DNA from: Candidatus Nanohalarchaeota archaeon
GTDB taxonomy: Archaea > Nanohalarchaeota > Nanosalinia > Nanosalinales > Nanosalinaceae
NCBI GenBank assembly: GCA_022729355.1
Contig: JALDAN010000003.1
Span: 1 to 41,541 of the forward strand
DNA: 41,541 nt
Reading direction: 5' to 3'
In this document: positions 24,279-32,493 of the stretch, piece after piece
Layout of the letters: each line of letters opens with the position of its first letter
How positions within the stretch are numbered: the stretch's first letter is position 1
Notes under the pieces: model-generated
The model's database searches: none
The model's input: the letters and a program-made list of their open reading frames with translations, nothing else
What the model was told of the DNA's origin: nothing
Translations under genes and position numbers: made by a program

Positions 24279-24779
24279 ATGGAGTACAGGAACGAACTGG
24301 CTGCATTCGGCGTCGTGGCCTTCATATTTATCGGAGCTATTGTGATAACAGGAGGAGAGCCAGAAAGCAACGAGCTTGGCGAAGCATCTGTTGTAGAGGC
24401 CTCATTTGTAGAGGATGGAGAGGAGCTGGCAACTGTACAGCTTGAGACGGCTTATACTCCCGAAGAAAGAGCTGAAGGCCTTATGTTCCGTGAAGAGCTT
24501 GGAGAAGATGAGGGAATGATTTTTGTGTATGATGAGGCTGAGGAGAGAAGTTTCTGGATGAAAAATACTTTGATTCCTCTTGATATGATTTTTGTGGATT
24601 CTGAGCGAACTGTAGATAGTATAAAGAAGGCTGATCCTGAGCCGGATGTTCCTGATGAAGAACTTGAAAGCTATGAGAGCGATGGGCCTGCTCAGTTCGT
24701 TATTGAAGTAAATCAGAATTATTCAGATGAACATGGCATCACTGAAGGAACAGATGTCGATCTTGAAATAGCAGATTAA
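24279..24779 (+). CDS. DUF192 protein, membrane-anchored
   Basis: This 166-residue protein has an N-terminal membrane anchor (AAFGVVAFIFIGAIVITGG) and a DUF192 domain from about residue 45: VQLETAYTPEERAEGLMFRE, FWMKNTLIPLDMIFV and FVIEVNQ are the family hallmarks. DUF192 proteins are small beta-barrels of unknown role found in halophiles and bacteria, often exported. The stop overlaps the convergent signal peptidase gene by 4 nt (TTAA). The spacer 24125-24278 contains only a 14-codon ORF that I do not call. Confidence 0.87.
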   Translation: MEYRNELAAFGVVAFIFIGAIVITGGEPESNELGEASVVEASFVEDGEELATVQLETAYTPEERAEGLMFREELGEDEGMIFVYDEAEERSFWMKNTLIPLDMIFVDSERTVDSIKKADPEPDVPDEELESYESDGPAQFVIEVNQNYSDEHGITEGTDVDLEIAD

Positions 24780-25366
24780 CTTTCTAGATTCGTATAATTA
24801 GGACTGGAGTCAGTGTTTAGAACCCCTACTACTCTGTGTGTTACCTGTTCTTGACTTATTCTGGAGGATTGATCATTGTTGTCTCCACGCATCAGAAGAT
24901 AGTCACTTGTCGCTAAGTAGTTTGCCTGAACTCTGTGAATAACGTATCCATCGCCTTTCTCGTATCTGAGTATTTCTCCTTCTGATATACTTCCTCCGTC
25001 GTATTCTTCGAGTAGTACTGCGTTACCTGAGAAAATTGTAGGCTGCATTGACTTCCCTTCAGGATAAGCTACGGCATCAACAGAGACAGAGGCCTCTCCC
25101 TCCCCTACCGAGTAGTCTACATCAGTGTAAGAGGCCTGTATAAAGTTAGTATTCCCTGTTGATGAGTCGCTTCTAAGGTTATCTGTGCTGTGATCCTCCG
25201 TGACAGTTTCCGGCAGTGTCAGATTGTACTGCGGACTGTATACTGTCTCAGTCTCCTCCCCAAGATTTGAGAGCTCGTATGTCGTGACTGCTCCTCCCAT
25301 ATATCCTATGGATAGCACCAGTACAACAAGTAATACTTCACCGAGATTGGAGAACCCCTTACCCAT
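24776..25366 (-). CDS. Signal peptidase I, archaeal/ER type (S26B)
   Basis: This 196-residue protein has an N-terminal membrane helix (about 10-30), then an extracytoplasmic domain. Catalytic Ser106 is in GKSMQPTIFSGN, the His that replaces the bacterial Lys is H144 in YVIHRV, and the Asp is D162 in MRGDNND. This SHD arrangement marks the archaeal and ER type (Sec11-like), which removes signal peptides from secreted proteins. A 60-residue Ser/Thr-rich segment between helix and active site is longer than usual. Likely substrates nearby are the subtilase and the operon membrane protein at 4217-5044. Confidence 0.9.
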   Translation of the reverse strand: MGKGFSNLGEVLLVVLVLSIGYMGGAVTTYELSNLGEETETVYSPQYNLTLPETVTEDHSTDNLRSDSSTGNTNFIQASYTDVDYSVGEGEASVSVDAVAYPEGKSMQPTIFSGNAVLLEEYDGGSISEGEILRYEKGDGYVIHRVQANYLATSDYLLMRGDNNDQSSRISQEQVTHRVVGVLNTDSSPNYTNLES

Positions 25367-25505
25367 ATGTTACTACTTACAGATAACACTTTAATACCTT
25401 TCGATTTTGTTGTTACTTTATCCAAACAAAAAGATGGTGTGGTGTTTCGATAACTTATAATAAAAGCCGATTAGAAGTAAGTATTGTGTAGAGGCCTTTA
25501 CACCA

Positions 25506-26042
25506 ATGTCATCGGAGCTAAGGATCAACTCGGTGCGGAAGAGAATTGTAGATGAGCATGAAGAGCTTCTGCATCATGAAAGTGCTAAAGGCATTCTACT
25601 TGCCACAGCTATAATCTTGGCGACTTTTGGAACCGCAGCAGTTCTTATGCCTGAAGATCCTACAGGCGATTTTTCAGCAGAGTTTGAAATAACTAACATG
25701 GAGATTGAAAATGTACATATCAGAGGTGTTGAGGCCTCACAGAACGAACTCAGTTTTGTACAGGATTATGAAATAACTAATCCTAATCTTCTGGAAGCAG
25801 AATTTGTAGGAGCAAGTTACAGAGTTGAAGTTGATGGAGAGCCAGTAACAGAATCTTTTGTGGAAGGAACAAGTGTAATAGACTCAGGGCAGAATGAAAT
25901 GGTGGCATTTGAGCACAGTGCTCCTGTAGAAGGATTTGAAGGATTTGAAGAAGTTACTGTTGAAGGGAAAAAAGTATTTGAAGTAGGCAACAGAGAGTTC
26001 GAGAAACATTACAGACACTCATTCACAACTTTTCTTCCCTAG
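25506..26042 (+). CDS. LEA14-like (WHy-domain) membrane protein
   Basis: This 178-residue protein has a cytoplasmic N-terminus, one membrane helix (GILLATAIILATFGTAAVL, about 29-47) and a beta-sandwich domain. ITNPNLLEAEFVGASYRVEV, a Gly-containing SFVEG turn and IDSGQNEMVAFE follow the WHy/LEA14 pattern. Archaeal LEA14-like proteins are linked to desiccation or osmotic tolerance but have no defined activity. A CTTATAATAAAAG box lies about 45 nt upstream, so the 5' leader would be about 20 nt and contains AGGCCT. Confidence 0.7.
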   Translation: MSSELRINSVRKRIVDEHEELLHHESAKGILLATAIILATFGTAAVLMPEDPTGDFSAEFEITNMEIENVHIRGVEASQNELSFVQDYEITNPNLLEAEFVGASYRVEVDGEPVTESFVEGTSVIDSGQNEMVAFEHSAPVEGFEGFEEVTVEGKKVFEVGNREFEKHYRHSFTTFLP

Positions 26043-26087
26043 AATAATTTTTCAAGAATTATAATATTCAAACAACAAGAAGTAAGT

Positions 26088-26504
26088 ATGTATCAGGATA
26101 TTCTGCTACCTACAGATGGAAGTGAGGCCTCCAGATCAGCAGTAAAGCATGCAGAAGAGATAGCAAATAAGTTTGATGCTAGAATCCATGTACTGTTTGT
26201 AGTAAATGCATCTACACTGCCTGATCAAATGGCTACCGGAGTTAAAATGGAACAGATGATAGCCACTGGAAGAGAAGTAACAGAATCCATCAAAGAAGAA
26301 CTTGATGCTCCTCATATCAAAACAACTGTGGAGACAGGAATGCCTCACAGAGCCATAAAAAAATACACAGAAGAGGAAGATATTGATCTTGTGACTATGG
26401 GAAGCCATGGAAGATCAGGCCTCAACAGAATGCTACTCGGAAGCGTAACAGAGAAAGTGCTACGTACAGTTGAAATACCTGTGCTAACAGCCAAAAACGA
26501 ATAA
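26088..26504 (+). CDS. Universal stress protein (UspA family)
   Basis: This 138-residue UspA-fold protein begins ILLPTDGSEASRSAVKHA and ends with the ATP-binding signature GSHGRSGLNRMLLGSVTEKV (G-x2-G-x9-G-S/T), so it should bind ATP. Members respond to stress; precise roles vary. An ATTATAATATTC box lies about 25-30 nt before the ATG. It stands alone between the LEA14-like gene and the SAM synthetase gene. Confidence 0.92.
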   Translation: MYQDILLPTDGSEASRSAVKHAEEIANKFDARIHVLFVVNASTLPDQMATGVKMEQMIATGREVTESIKEELDAPHIKTTVETGMPHRAIKKYTEEEDIDLVTMGSHGRSGLNRMLLGSVTEKVLRTVEIPVLTAKNE

Positions 26505-26598
26505 ATTACCTCTCTAGTATAACGACCAATCTGCAAAATAGAATACCGTAGTACCTAATCTGTATCAACCATTTATTTGTAGAGCCGCATTACTGATT

Positions 26599-27735
26599 AT
26601 GAAACTATCACTTCATGAAACAGATCAGGATCCTGTCCAGGAACGTAGAACAGAACTTGTAGAGAGAAAAGGCCTCGGCCACCCAGACAGCATATGCGAT
26701 GGAATAGCGGAAAAGATCTCCAGAGAACTTTCTAAGGAGTACAGAGAAAGATTCGGAAGTATTCTGCACCACAATACGGATGAGGCGCAACTCGTTGCCG
26801 GAGAAGCAAATCCAGGCCTCGGAGATGGAGAAATCATCAAACCAATATTCATACTTCTAACCGGTAGAGCTACAAGAAAATTTGAGGGAGAGAAAATCCC
26901 TGTCGACAGAATAGCACTGGAAGCAGCTGAAGAATACATCAATTCCAACTTCAAAGCACTGGATTCCTCACAGATAGAGTTCGATTCCAGGATAGGAGAG
27001 ACATCCACAGATCTGGAAGCCGTCTACGAAAGAGATAAGACACTCTCCAACGATACAAGCTTCGGAGTAGGCCACGCACCGTTCTCACCGACAGAAAATA
27101 TTGTTAAAGAAGTTGAAAGAAAAGTCAGAGGCCTCAAGACATCAGGAGAAGACGTCAAAGTAATGGGCTTCAGACAGGAAGACACAGTTACTCTTACAGT
27201 TGCAGCAGCAGGCCTCTCAGAAAGAATAGATTCAATCAAGGAATACAGAGACCACGCTGCTTCAGTGAAGCAGACTGCAGAGGAAATAATAGAGAGTAGA
27301 GGCCTTGAAGCAGATGTCTACGTTAATACTGCCGATAATATAGATGAAGAAGAATTGTACGTCACTGTTACAGGTACTTCTGCCGAGATGGGTGACGACG
27401 GAAGTGTAGGCCGAGGTAACAGGACTAACGGATTGATCACCCCACACAGATCCATGAGCATGGAGGCCGCCTCAGGAAAGAATCCTGTCACCCATGTAGG
27501 AAAGATATACAATCTCCTTGCAGATCAAATATCAAAGAGTATCTACAATGAAACAGGAGAGTACGCCGAAGTCAAGCTTCTCTCCCAGATTGCAGCACCT
27601 ATAGACGATCCAAAGCTCGTGGATGTGGAAAGCTCGGCTTCAGAGAAAGAAATCAGAGAGATCGTACAGCGCCATCTGGACGATATAGAAACCATCACAG
27701 AGAAGTGCCTCAACGGAGAAATAAACACTTTCTGA
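26599..27735 (+). CDS. mat: S-adenosylmethionine synthetase, archaeal type
   Basis: This 378-residue enzyme is of the archaeal MAT family, distinct from bacterial MetK. It carries [20 protein letters not shown] near residue 22, [31 protein letters not shown] and [20 protein letters not shown]. It makes S-adenosylmethionine from Met and ATP for methylation. The length is a little below the usual 400. A CATTTATTTG box lies about 30 nt upstream. The AT-rich spacer after the stop (27736-27796) contains A and T runs that may serve as terminators in both directions. Confidence 0.95.
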   Translation: MKLSLHETDQDPVQERRTELVERKGLGHPDSICDGIAEKISRELSKEYRERFGSILHHNTDEAQLVAGEANPGLGDGEIIKPIFILLTGRATRKFEGEKIPVDRIALEAAEEYINSNFKALDSSQIEFDSRIGETSTDLEAVYERDKTLSNDTSFGVGHAPFSPTENIVKEVERKVRGLKTSGEDVKVMGFRQEDTVTLTVAAAGLSERIDSIKEYRDHAASVKQTAEEIIESRGLEADVYVNTADNIDEEELYVTVTGTSAEMGDDGSVGRGNRTNGLITPHRSMSMEAASGKNPVTHVGKIYNLLADQISKSIYNETGEYAEVKLLSQIAAPIDDPKLVDVESSASEKEIREIVQRHLDDIETITEKCLNGEINTF

Positions 27736-27796
27736 GGCCTATAATTTTTTCTCAATTTTCAATAAAAAAAAGTTAAGGAAGCCTGTATTAGGCCTT

Positions 27797-28192
27797 TCAG
27801 TCCGCAAGGACTTTTTCTTTGTGTTCCTGGAAAAACGTTTCTGTATGTCTATCCAGTTGGAGGGTTTCGATTTCTTCAGTTCTGAACCATTCAATGTGTT
27901 CTTCTGAGGCCTCTACTGTAGCTGGTTCGGGTTCTTCTTCTGTAGGTGATTTTTCTCCTGCGACGTACCAGTGGATTCTCTCGTTTCCTGATCCGATCTC
28001 TGTTTTAGTGATTTTCTCTGTGAATTCGATTTCTACACCGGTTACTTCACGGGTCTTGCTTCTTGCTGCTTCCCTCAATGTTTCGCCTTTTTCTATCTGT
28101 CTTGTGATCGAGCTCCAAGCCTCTCCATCTGATTCCTTATTTAAAAGTAGAAACTCTTCTTCTCTTCTTATCAATAATGCAATCCTATCCAT
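27797..28192 (-). CDS. Nudix-fold protein with degenerate Nudix box
   Basis: This 131-residue protein has the Nudix fold pattern (RIALLIRREEEFLLLNKESDGEAWSS) and a box-like helix RQIEKGETLREAARSKTREVTG. Aligned with G-x5-E-x7-REUxEExGU, the first Gly is Arg, the RE pair is Ser-Lys, and the EE pair is Glu-Val. Three of the usual metal-binding acids are therefore lost. The closest intact type is the dihydroneopterin triphosphate or mutator-type group. It is likely inactive or uses other residues, perhaps as a ligand sensor. The frame is open throughout, so this is not simple decay. Confidence 0.7.
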   Translation of the reverse strand: MDRIALLIRREEEFLLLNKESDGEAWSSITRQIEKGETLREAARSKTREVTGVEIEFTEKITKTEIGSGNERIHWYVAGEKSPTEEEPEPATVEASEEHIEWFRTEEIETLQLDRHTETFFQEHKEKVLAD

Positions 28193-28302
28193 AACATATA
28201 ATGGAACAGGTACAGACTTGAAGGTAAGGGCTGATTTTCCATGAAATACTCTTCAAATCAAAGGAATCTTAATCTTTGAGGAAGAACTGTATCGCAAGAA
28301 CC

Positions 28303-29286
28303 ATGAAGTTTGAGGATCGCGTGTATGGAAAACAGACTGTGGAAAAAGAAGTAATCAAAGAGTTAATAGAGTCTAAGCCTGTTCAGAGACTGAAGAAAGT
28401 GCATCAAGCAGGGCCTTCACCTTTCTTCATAGAAGATAAACCATATATAACGCGTTTTGAACACTCCATCGGCGTATTCCTTCTATTGAGAGAATTCAAT
28501 GCCTCACTGGAGGAGCAGATAGCAGGCCTCCTTCACGACGTCCCGCATACAGCTTTTTCACACGTAGCAGACTTCGTATTCGAGGATGAAGGCCATGAAT
28601 ATCACGAACGCTTTATGGAAGATATCATCTACGACTCTGAAATACAGGAGATGCTAAAGAGACACGGATACAGTACGGAGAAAATTCTGGACGAATCAAG
28701 ATTTGGACTGATGGAGAGAGAATTGCCGAAGCTTTGTGCAGACAGACTTGACTACTCGATGAGAGATCTGCAATCTCATTTCAACGATGATAATAGGCCT
28801 GTACTTGAAGCATTAACAGTGAAAGACGGCGAATTCGTCTTCAAAGACAGAGAACAGGCCCAGAGATACACAGAATTATTTATAAAGCTGGATTCGCAGG
28901 TGTATGCCAGTCCAGAAGAAGTCGCTATACACGAGATATTCTCTGACATTATACGTAAAGGCCTTGAAGAAGGAAAGATAGATGAAGAAGACCTGTTTGG
29001 AACGGACAGGGAACTTATGGAGAAACTGAGGAATATAGAGGATGAAGAAGTTCAAAGGAAGTTTGACATACTGGATAACGGCATTGAAGTCGAGATAAAC
29101 GAGGAAGAATACGACTTGAAAGGCTCAACGAAAGCAAGAGCTGTTGATCCTCCAGTAATTCACAACAGCAATACTGTAAAAGTCTCTGAATTTTCACCGG
29201 AGACAGATAGAAGAATCAGGGAACATCTTGAAAGGATTAACAGAGGCCTGAAGATAAATATCGTGAATCAGTCTGTCGATCTATAA
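28303..29286 (+). CDS. HD-domain phosphohydrolase
   Basis: From ATG 28303 the protein has 327 residues. The HD metal site is visible as RFEHSIGVF, LLHDVPHTAFSHV and DEGHEYHERF, matching the H...HD...H/D layout of SAMHD1/dGTPase-like hydrolases (compare RFEHSLGV, GLLHDIGHGPFSH). A helical C-terminal region (about 130-300) includes LCADRLDYSMRDLQSH, also typical of this group. The substrate is probably a nucleotide. An ATCTTAATC box about 30 nt before ATG 28303 argues against the ORF-track start at 28276. Confidence 0.88.
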   Translation: MKFEDRVYGKQTVEKEVIKELIESKPVQRLKKVHQAGPSPFFIEDKPYITRFEHSIGVFLLLREFNASLEEQIAGLLHDVPHTAFSHVADFVFEDEGHEYHERFMEDIIYDSEIQEMLKRHGYSTEKILDESRFGLMERELPKLCADRLDYSMRDLQSHFNDDNRPVLEALTVKDGEFVFKDREQAQRYTELFIKLDSQVYASPEEVAIHEIFSDIIRKGLEEGKIDEEDLFGTDRELMEKLRNIEDEEVQRKFDILDNGIEVEINEEEYDLKGSTKARAVDPPVIHNSNTVKVSEFSPETDRRIREHLERINRGLKINIVNQSVDL

Positions 29287-29323
29287 AAGAATTTCAAGGC
29301 CTTCACTGTTTTAGAGGAAAGTG

Positions 29324-29398
29324 GGGCCCGTAGCTCAGCTTGGACAGAGCGAGCGGCTTCGGACCGCTAGGTCCAGGGTTCAAATCCCTGCGGGCTCG
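29324..29398 (+). tRNA. tRNA-Arg (anticodon UCG)
   Basis: Acceptor GGGCCCG pairs with CGGGCUC (one G-U), the D stem is GCUC/GAGC, the anticodon stem AGCGG/CCGCU closes loop CUUCGGA (anticodon UCG, reading CGA), and the T arm is CAGGG-UUCAAAU-CCCUG. The discriminator is G. CCA is not encoded and there is no intron. Confidence 0.96.
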
Positions 29399-29489
29399 TT
29401 TACCCCGAGCCTTCTATATGCAGCTAGAGAATCTTAGTCTGTAAAACTTTCTTAAGTCTGTTGTTACATAATGATGACAGTGAATTGCT

Positions 29490-29737
29490 TTGGATAATGA
29501 AACAACTAGAAGAAATATTCTTTCAGCTTTAGGCCTTGCAGCTGGAGTTAAAACTGTTGATCTATTGAACGAGGAAGACTCAAGATGTACAGAGGTCAAC
29601 GGTGCAGAGAGTTACAGCGTCCCTCCTCCAGATCAAGAATATCAGATTGATCAAAGCGAGTATACGTAGAATTCGACTCAACAAATGATTCAGATATATA
29701 TGAATTTGAGGACGACTGTAACACAAGTAATTTGTAA
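29490..29737 (+). pseudogene. Frameshifted small Tat-type secreted protein
   Basis: From TTG 29490 an ORF of 59 codons begins with a twin-arginine-like signal (LDNETTRRNILSALGLAAGV) and a polar, Pro-rich segment, ending at TAG 29667. Directly at that point another frame continues as VEFDSTNDSDIYEFEDDCNTSNL to TAA 29735, with the acid composition typical of this genome. A one-base change near 29660-29668 would join the two. It could be decayed, programmed or a sequencing error. It lies between tRNA-Arg and the subtilase gene; nothing else was recognised in 29399-29756. Confidence 0.5.
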
Positions 29738-29759
29738 TTTACCTATGAAAAAATAATTG

Positions 29760-30956
29760 ATGAAGAAGACATCGATCTTACTGATTACCGCACTTCTGTT
29801 CTCAATACCTGCTGCAGCACAGATAACAGAAGGCCTCGAGAATGAGATACAGGATACGGATGAAGATAAATTGATTGATGTAGTGATTCTCTTTGATGAA
29901 GAAGTTGATGAACTTAGTACAAACATAGATCTCCCGGATAACTACGATAATTACAATATTTCTGCTGTGGAGCTAGAGGCCTCTGAAATATACCGCCTGG
30001 AGGAGATGGATGCTGTTGAAAGGATCGAAAAAGATAGAGTATTTGAAACGCAGTCAGTTACAGCAGGATTACCGAAAGGGTTCTATGGAGGCCTTACAGG
30101 AGAGAATGTTTCGGTAGGCGTCATGGATACCGGTGTGGAGGCCTCGCATCCCTATCTTGATGTCCGTAAATCTCTGGACTTTACCGGTGAAGGCGTAGGA
30201 GATTTTGACGGCCACGGAACTCATGTTGCAGGAACTATAGCATCCCAACATCCGTTCTATGGTGGAGTAGCACAAGGCAGCGATATATACGACGTTAAGG
30301 TATTGAACGGATCGGGAAGCGGTAAATCATCAGATATTCTTGAAGGCCTTGACTGGAGCAAAGAAAATGATATCGATATACTATCAATGAGTATTGGTTC
30401 TGTAGTATCACGATGCAACGGTAGAGATATAATTTCAAGAGCAAGTAACAGGCTCGCTGATTCAGGTACTGCAGTGATTGTAGCAGCAGGAAACGAAGGT
30501 CCAGGAAACTCTACAGTGACCTCACCAGGATGTGCAGAAAGAGTTCTCACAGTAGGAGCTGCAGATCATGAAGATAATGTAGCCAGCTTCAGCGGCAGAG
30601 GCCCTACAGCAGACGGAAGAGTGAAGCCGGATATCGTCGCACCCGGAACCTCGATAATCTCTACTTTCACTGGAGAAACATTCAGAGCACTTTCAGGGAC
30701 ATCAATGGCAACACCGTATGTATCAGGGCAAGCAGCACTGATGATGGAAGAAGACCCAAGCCTTGAACACGACGACATCAAAGCAACGATTACAGGCACA
30801 GCAATAGATCTCGGAGAACCAGAAAATCTTCAAGGCCATGGAAAAGCAAATATATCAGCATCTATAGATGCCAATCACTCCATGTATAAAACAGAAACCA
30901 GAAGAGGAGGCCTCTGGGAGAGAATAGTTGACTTACTGATAGACCTCCTCAGATAA
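29760..30956 (+). CDS. Subtilisin-like secreted serine protease (S8)
   Basis: From ATG 29760 the protein has 398 residues. It has a Sec signal peptide (KKTSILLITALLFSIPAAAQ), an I9-like inhibitor prodomain (about 25-95) and a catalytic domain with Asp123 (GVMDTG), His152 (DGHGTHVAGT), oxyanion Asn245 (AAGNEG) and Ser315 (LSGTSMATP). The triad is complete, as in halolysins. A short amphipathic C-terminus (GGLWERIVDLLIDLL) could tether it to the membrane. It is predicted to be exported, auto-processed and active outside the cell. The gene ends 7 nt before the convergent pyk stop. Confidence 0.93.
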   Translation: MKKTSILLITALLFSIPAAAQITEGLENEIQDTDEDKLIDVVILFDEEVDELSTNIDLPDNYDNYNISAVELEASEIYRLEEMDAVERIEKDRVFETQSVTAGLPKGFYGGLTGENVSVGVMDTGVEASHPYLDVRKSLDFTGEGVGDFDGHGTHVAGTIASQHPFYGGVAQGSDIYDVKVLNGSGSGKSSDILEGLDWSKENDIDILSMSIGSVVSRCNGRDIISRASNRLADSGTAVIVAAGNEGPGNSTVTSPGCAERVLTVGAADHEDNVASFSGRGPTADGRVKPDIVAPGTSIISTFTGETFRALSGTSMATPYVSGQAALMMEEDPSLEHDDIKATITGTAIDLGEPENLQGHGKANISASIDANHSMYKTETRRGGLWERIVDLLIDLLR

Positions 30957-30963
30957 AGAGATT

Positions 30964-32370
30964 TCAGTCCTCTTTCAGGCTTTCAACAGTTCTTATCTGC
31001 ATCATATTGGTGGTGCCAGTGACTCTTGTAGGGACTCCTGCGCTGAGAACTAGTTTATCATCTCCTTGCGCCAAATCCAGTGACTCCATCCTCATTGCAG
31101 AATCCTTCAGCATCTCATCAACAGTTTCAGGGAATTCATGATAATAAGGATTCACTCCCCATGTAAGCTGGAGCTGCCTCTCCACTGTTTCAGAATCAGT
31201 AAACGCTATGATCGGAGTATCAGGCCTGTACTTGGATATCTGGCGAGCTGTACTTCCAGAGGATGTATGTGCGACAATGTATTTTGCCTCAGAATCCCTT
31301 GCCGCCTGCCATACGTTCTTCGAGATAATTTCACGTGTTGAACGAGAGTCCTCTTTGACTGTGTGATGAACGCGTCCTCCGATCGAGGCCTCTGCTTCTC
31401 TCACTACGTCTGCCATAAAGTCGACTGTCTTGACAGGATAATCTCCTATTGCTGTCTCTCCGGAAAGCATTACTGCGTCTGTGCCATCCAGTACTGCATT
31501 AGCCACGTCTGATATCTCTGCTCTTGTTGCCGTAGGATTCTCTGTCATGGATTCAAGCATCTGTGTTGCAGTGATAACAGGCTTCCCTGCTCTATTGCAT
31601 TTCTTGATCATCTCCTTCTGCATCATCGGAAGTCTGGCGGCCGGAAGCTCTACTCCCAGATCCCCTCTCGCCACCATGATGGCATCAGAGGCCTCCAGTA
31701 TCTCATCAAAGTTTTCAACTGCCTTCGCATGCTCGATCTTGGAGATAATCCTCATCTGGGAATCATATTCTTCCAGAAGCTCTCTGACTTCCTCTACATC
31801 TGATGCTTCCTTGACAAAGCTCAATGATACGAAGTCGTATCCTTTCTCTGCAGCAAATCTGATATCATTTACATCTTTCTCTGTAGGAGCTGAAAGGCCT
31901 ATATCCTTTCTGGGTACGTTTACTGCTTTTCTTGAGGAGACTTCTCCTCCGAAGACTACGGTGCAGTGTGCAGTGTCCTCTACCTTGTCTACCTGCAGCT
32001 CTATCTTACCATCATCGATTCTTACTTCATCTCCAGCCTCTATATGTTCTAGAAAGGCCTCGTAGTTTACTGATAGTTTTTCTTCATTTCCTGTGATCTC
32101 ATCTGTAGTAAGCTCTAGTGTGTGTCCCTGTTCAAGCTTTGTTCCTTCTTCTACCTTTCTGAGTCTTATTTCAGGGCCTTTGGTATCAATCATCACTGCT
32201 GTTTTCTCTGATACATCCCGAATTTTATTGTAGATTTTTTCGTGCTGTTCATGATCGACATGCGAAAAGTTCTGTCTTATGACGTCTACTCCTGAATCAA
32301 TTATCTTTGATAGTGTCTGTTTTGAGTCTGTTGCCGGTCCGATAGTTGAAACAATTTTTGTGTTTTTCAT
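30964..32370 (-). CDS. pyk: Pyruvate kinase
   Basis: This is a 468-residue pyruvate kinase from ATG 32370. It starts NTKIVSTIGPATDSKQ, has DTKGPEIRLR, the active-site region IISKIEHAKAVENFDEIL, and the signature IMVARGDLGVELP followed by KPVITATQMLESM and TDAVMLSGETAIGDYPV. It converts phosphoenolpyruvate and ADP to pyruvate and ATP, the final step of glycolysis. The C-terminal domain (about 350-468) is present. The ORF-track GTG start (32385) is only about 17 nt from a TATAAA box, so the ATG 15 nt further on is preferred. Confidence 0.95.
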   Translation of the reverse strand: MKNTKIVSTIGPATDSKQTLSKIIDSGVDVIRQNFSHVDHEQHEKIYNKIRDVSEKTAVMIDTKGPEIRLRKVEEGTKLEQGHTLELTTDEITGNEEKLSVNYEAFLEHIEAGDEVRIDDGKIELQVDKVEDTAHCTVVFGGEVSSRKAVNVPRKDIGLSAPTEKDVNDIRFAAEKGYDFVSLSFVKEASDVEEVRELLEEYDSQMRIISKIEHAKAVENFDEILEASDAIMVARGDLGVELPAARLPMMQKEMIKKCNRAGKPVITATQMLESMTENPTATRAEISDVANAVLDGTDAVMLSGETAIGDYPVKTVDFMADVVREAEASIGGRVHHTVKEDSRSTREIISKNVWQAARDSEAKYIVAHTSSGSTARQISKYRPDTPIIAFTDSETVERQLQLTWGVNPYYHEFPETVDEMLKDSAMRMESLDLAQGDDKLVLSAGVPTRVTGTTNMMQIRTVESLKED

Positions 32371-32458
32371 ACTAATCTTTTTCACAACTCCTATGCCTGT
32401 TTATACCTTCTAGATAACACTTTTCAGTTTAAAGCTAATTTGGAATCCCTGTGCCTAA

Positions 32459-32466
32459 TTTATAAA
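32459..32466 (+). promoter_or_regulatory. TATA box (TTTATAAA) for the PAN-like gene
   Basis: A perfect TTTATAAA lies about 31 nt before ATG 32494. It supports that ATG over the ORF-track start at 32440, which lies upstream of the box. Confidence 0.55.
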
Positions 32467-32493
32467 GATAAGACAGGAAATCTTTGGTGTATA

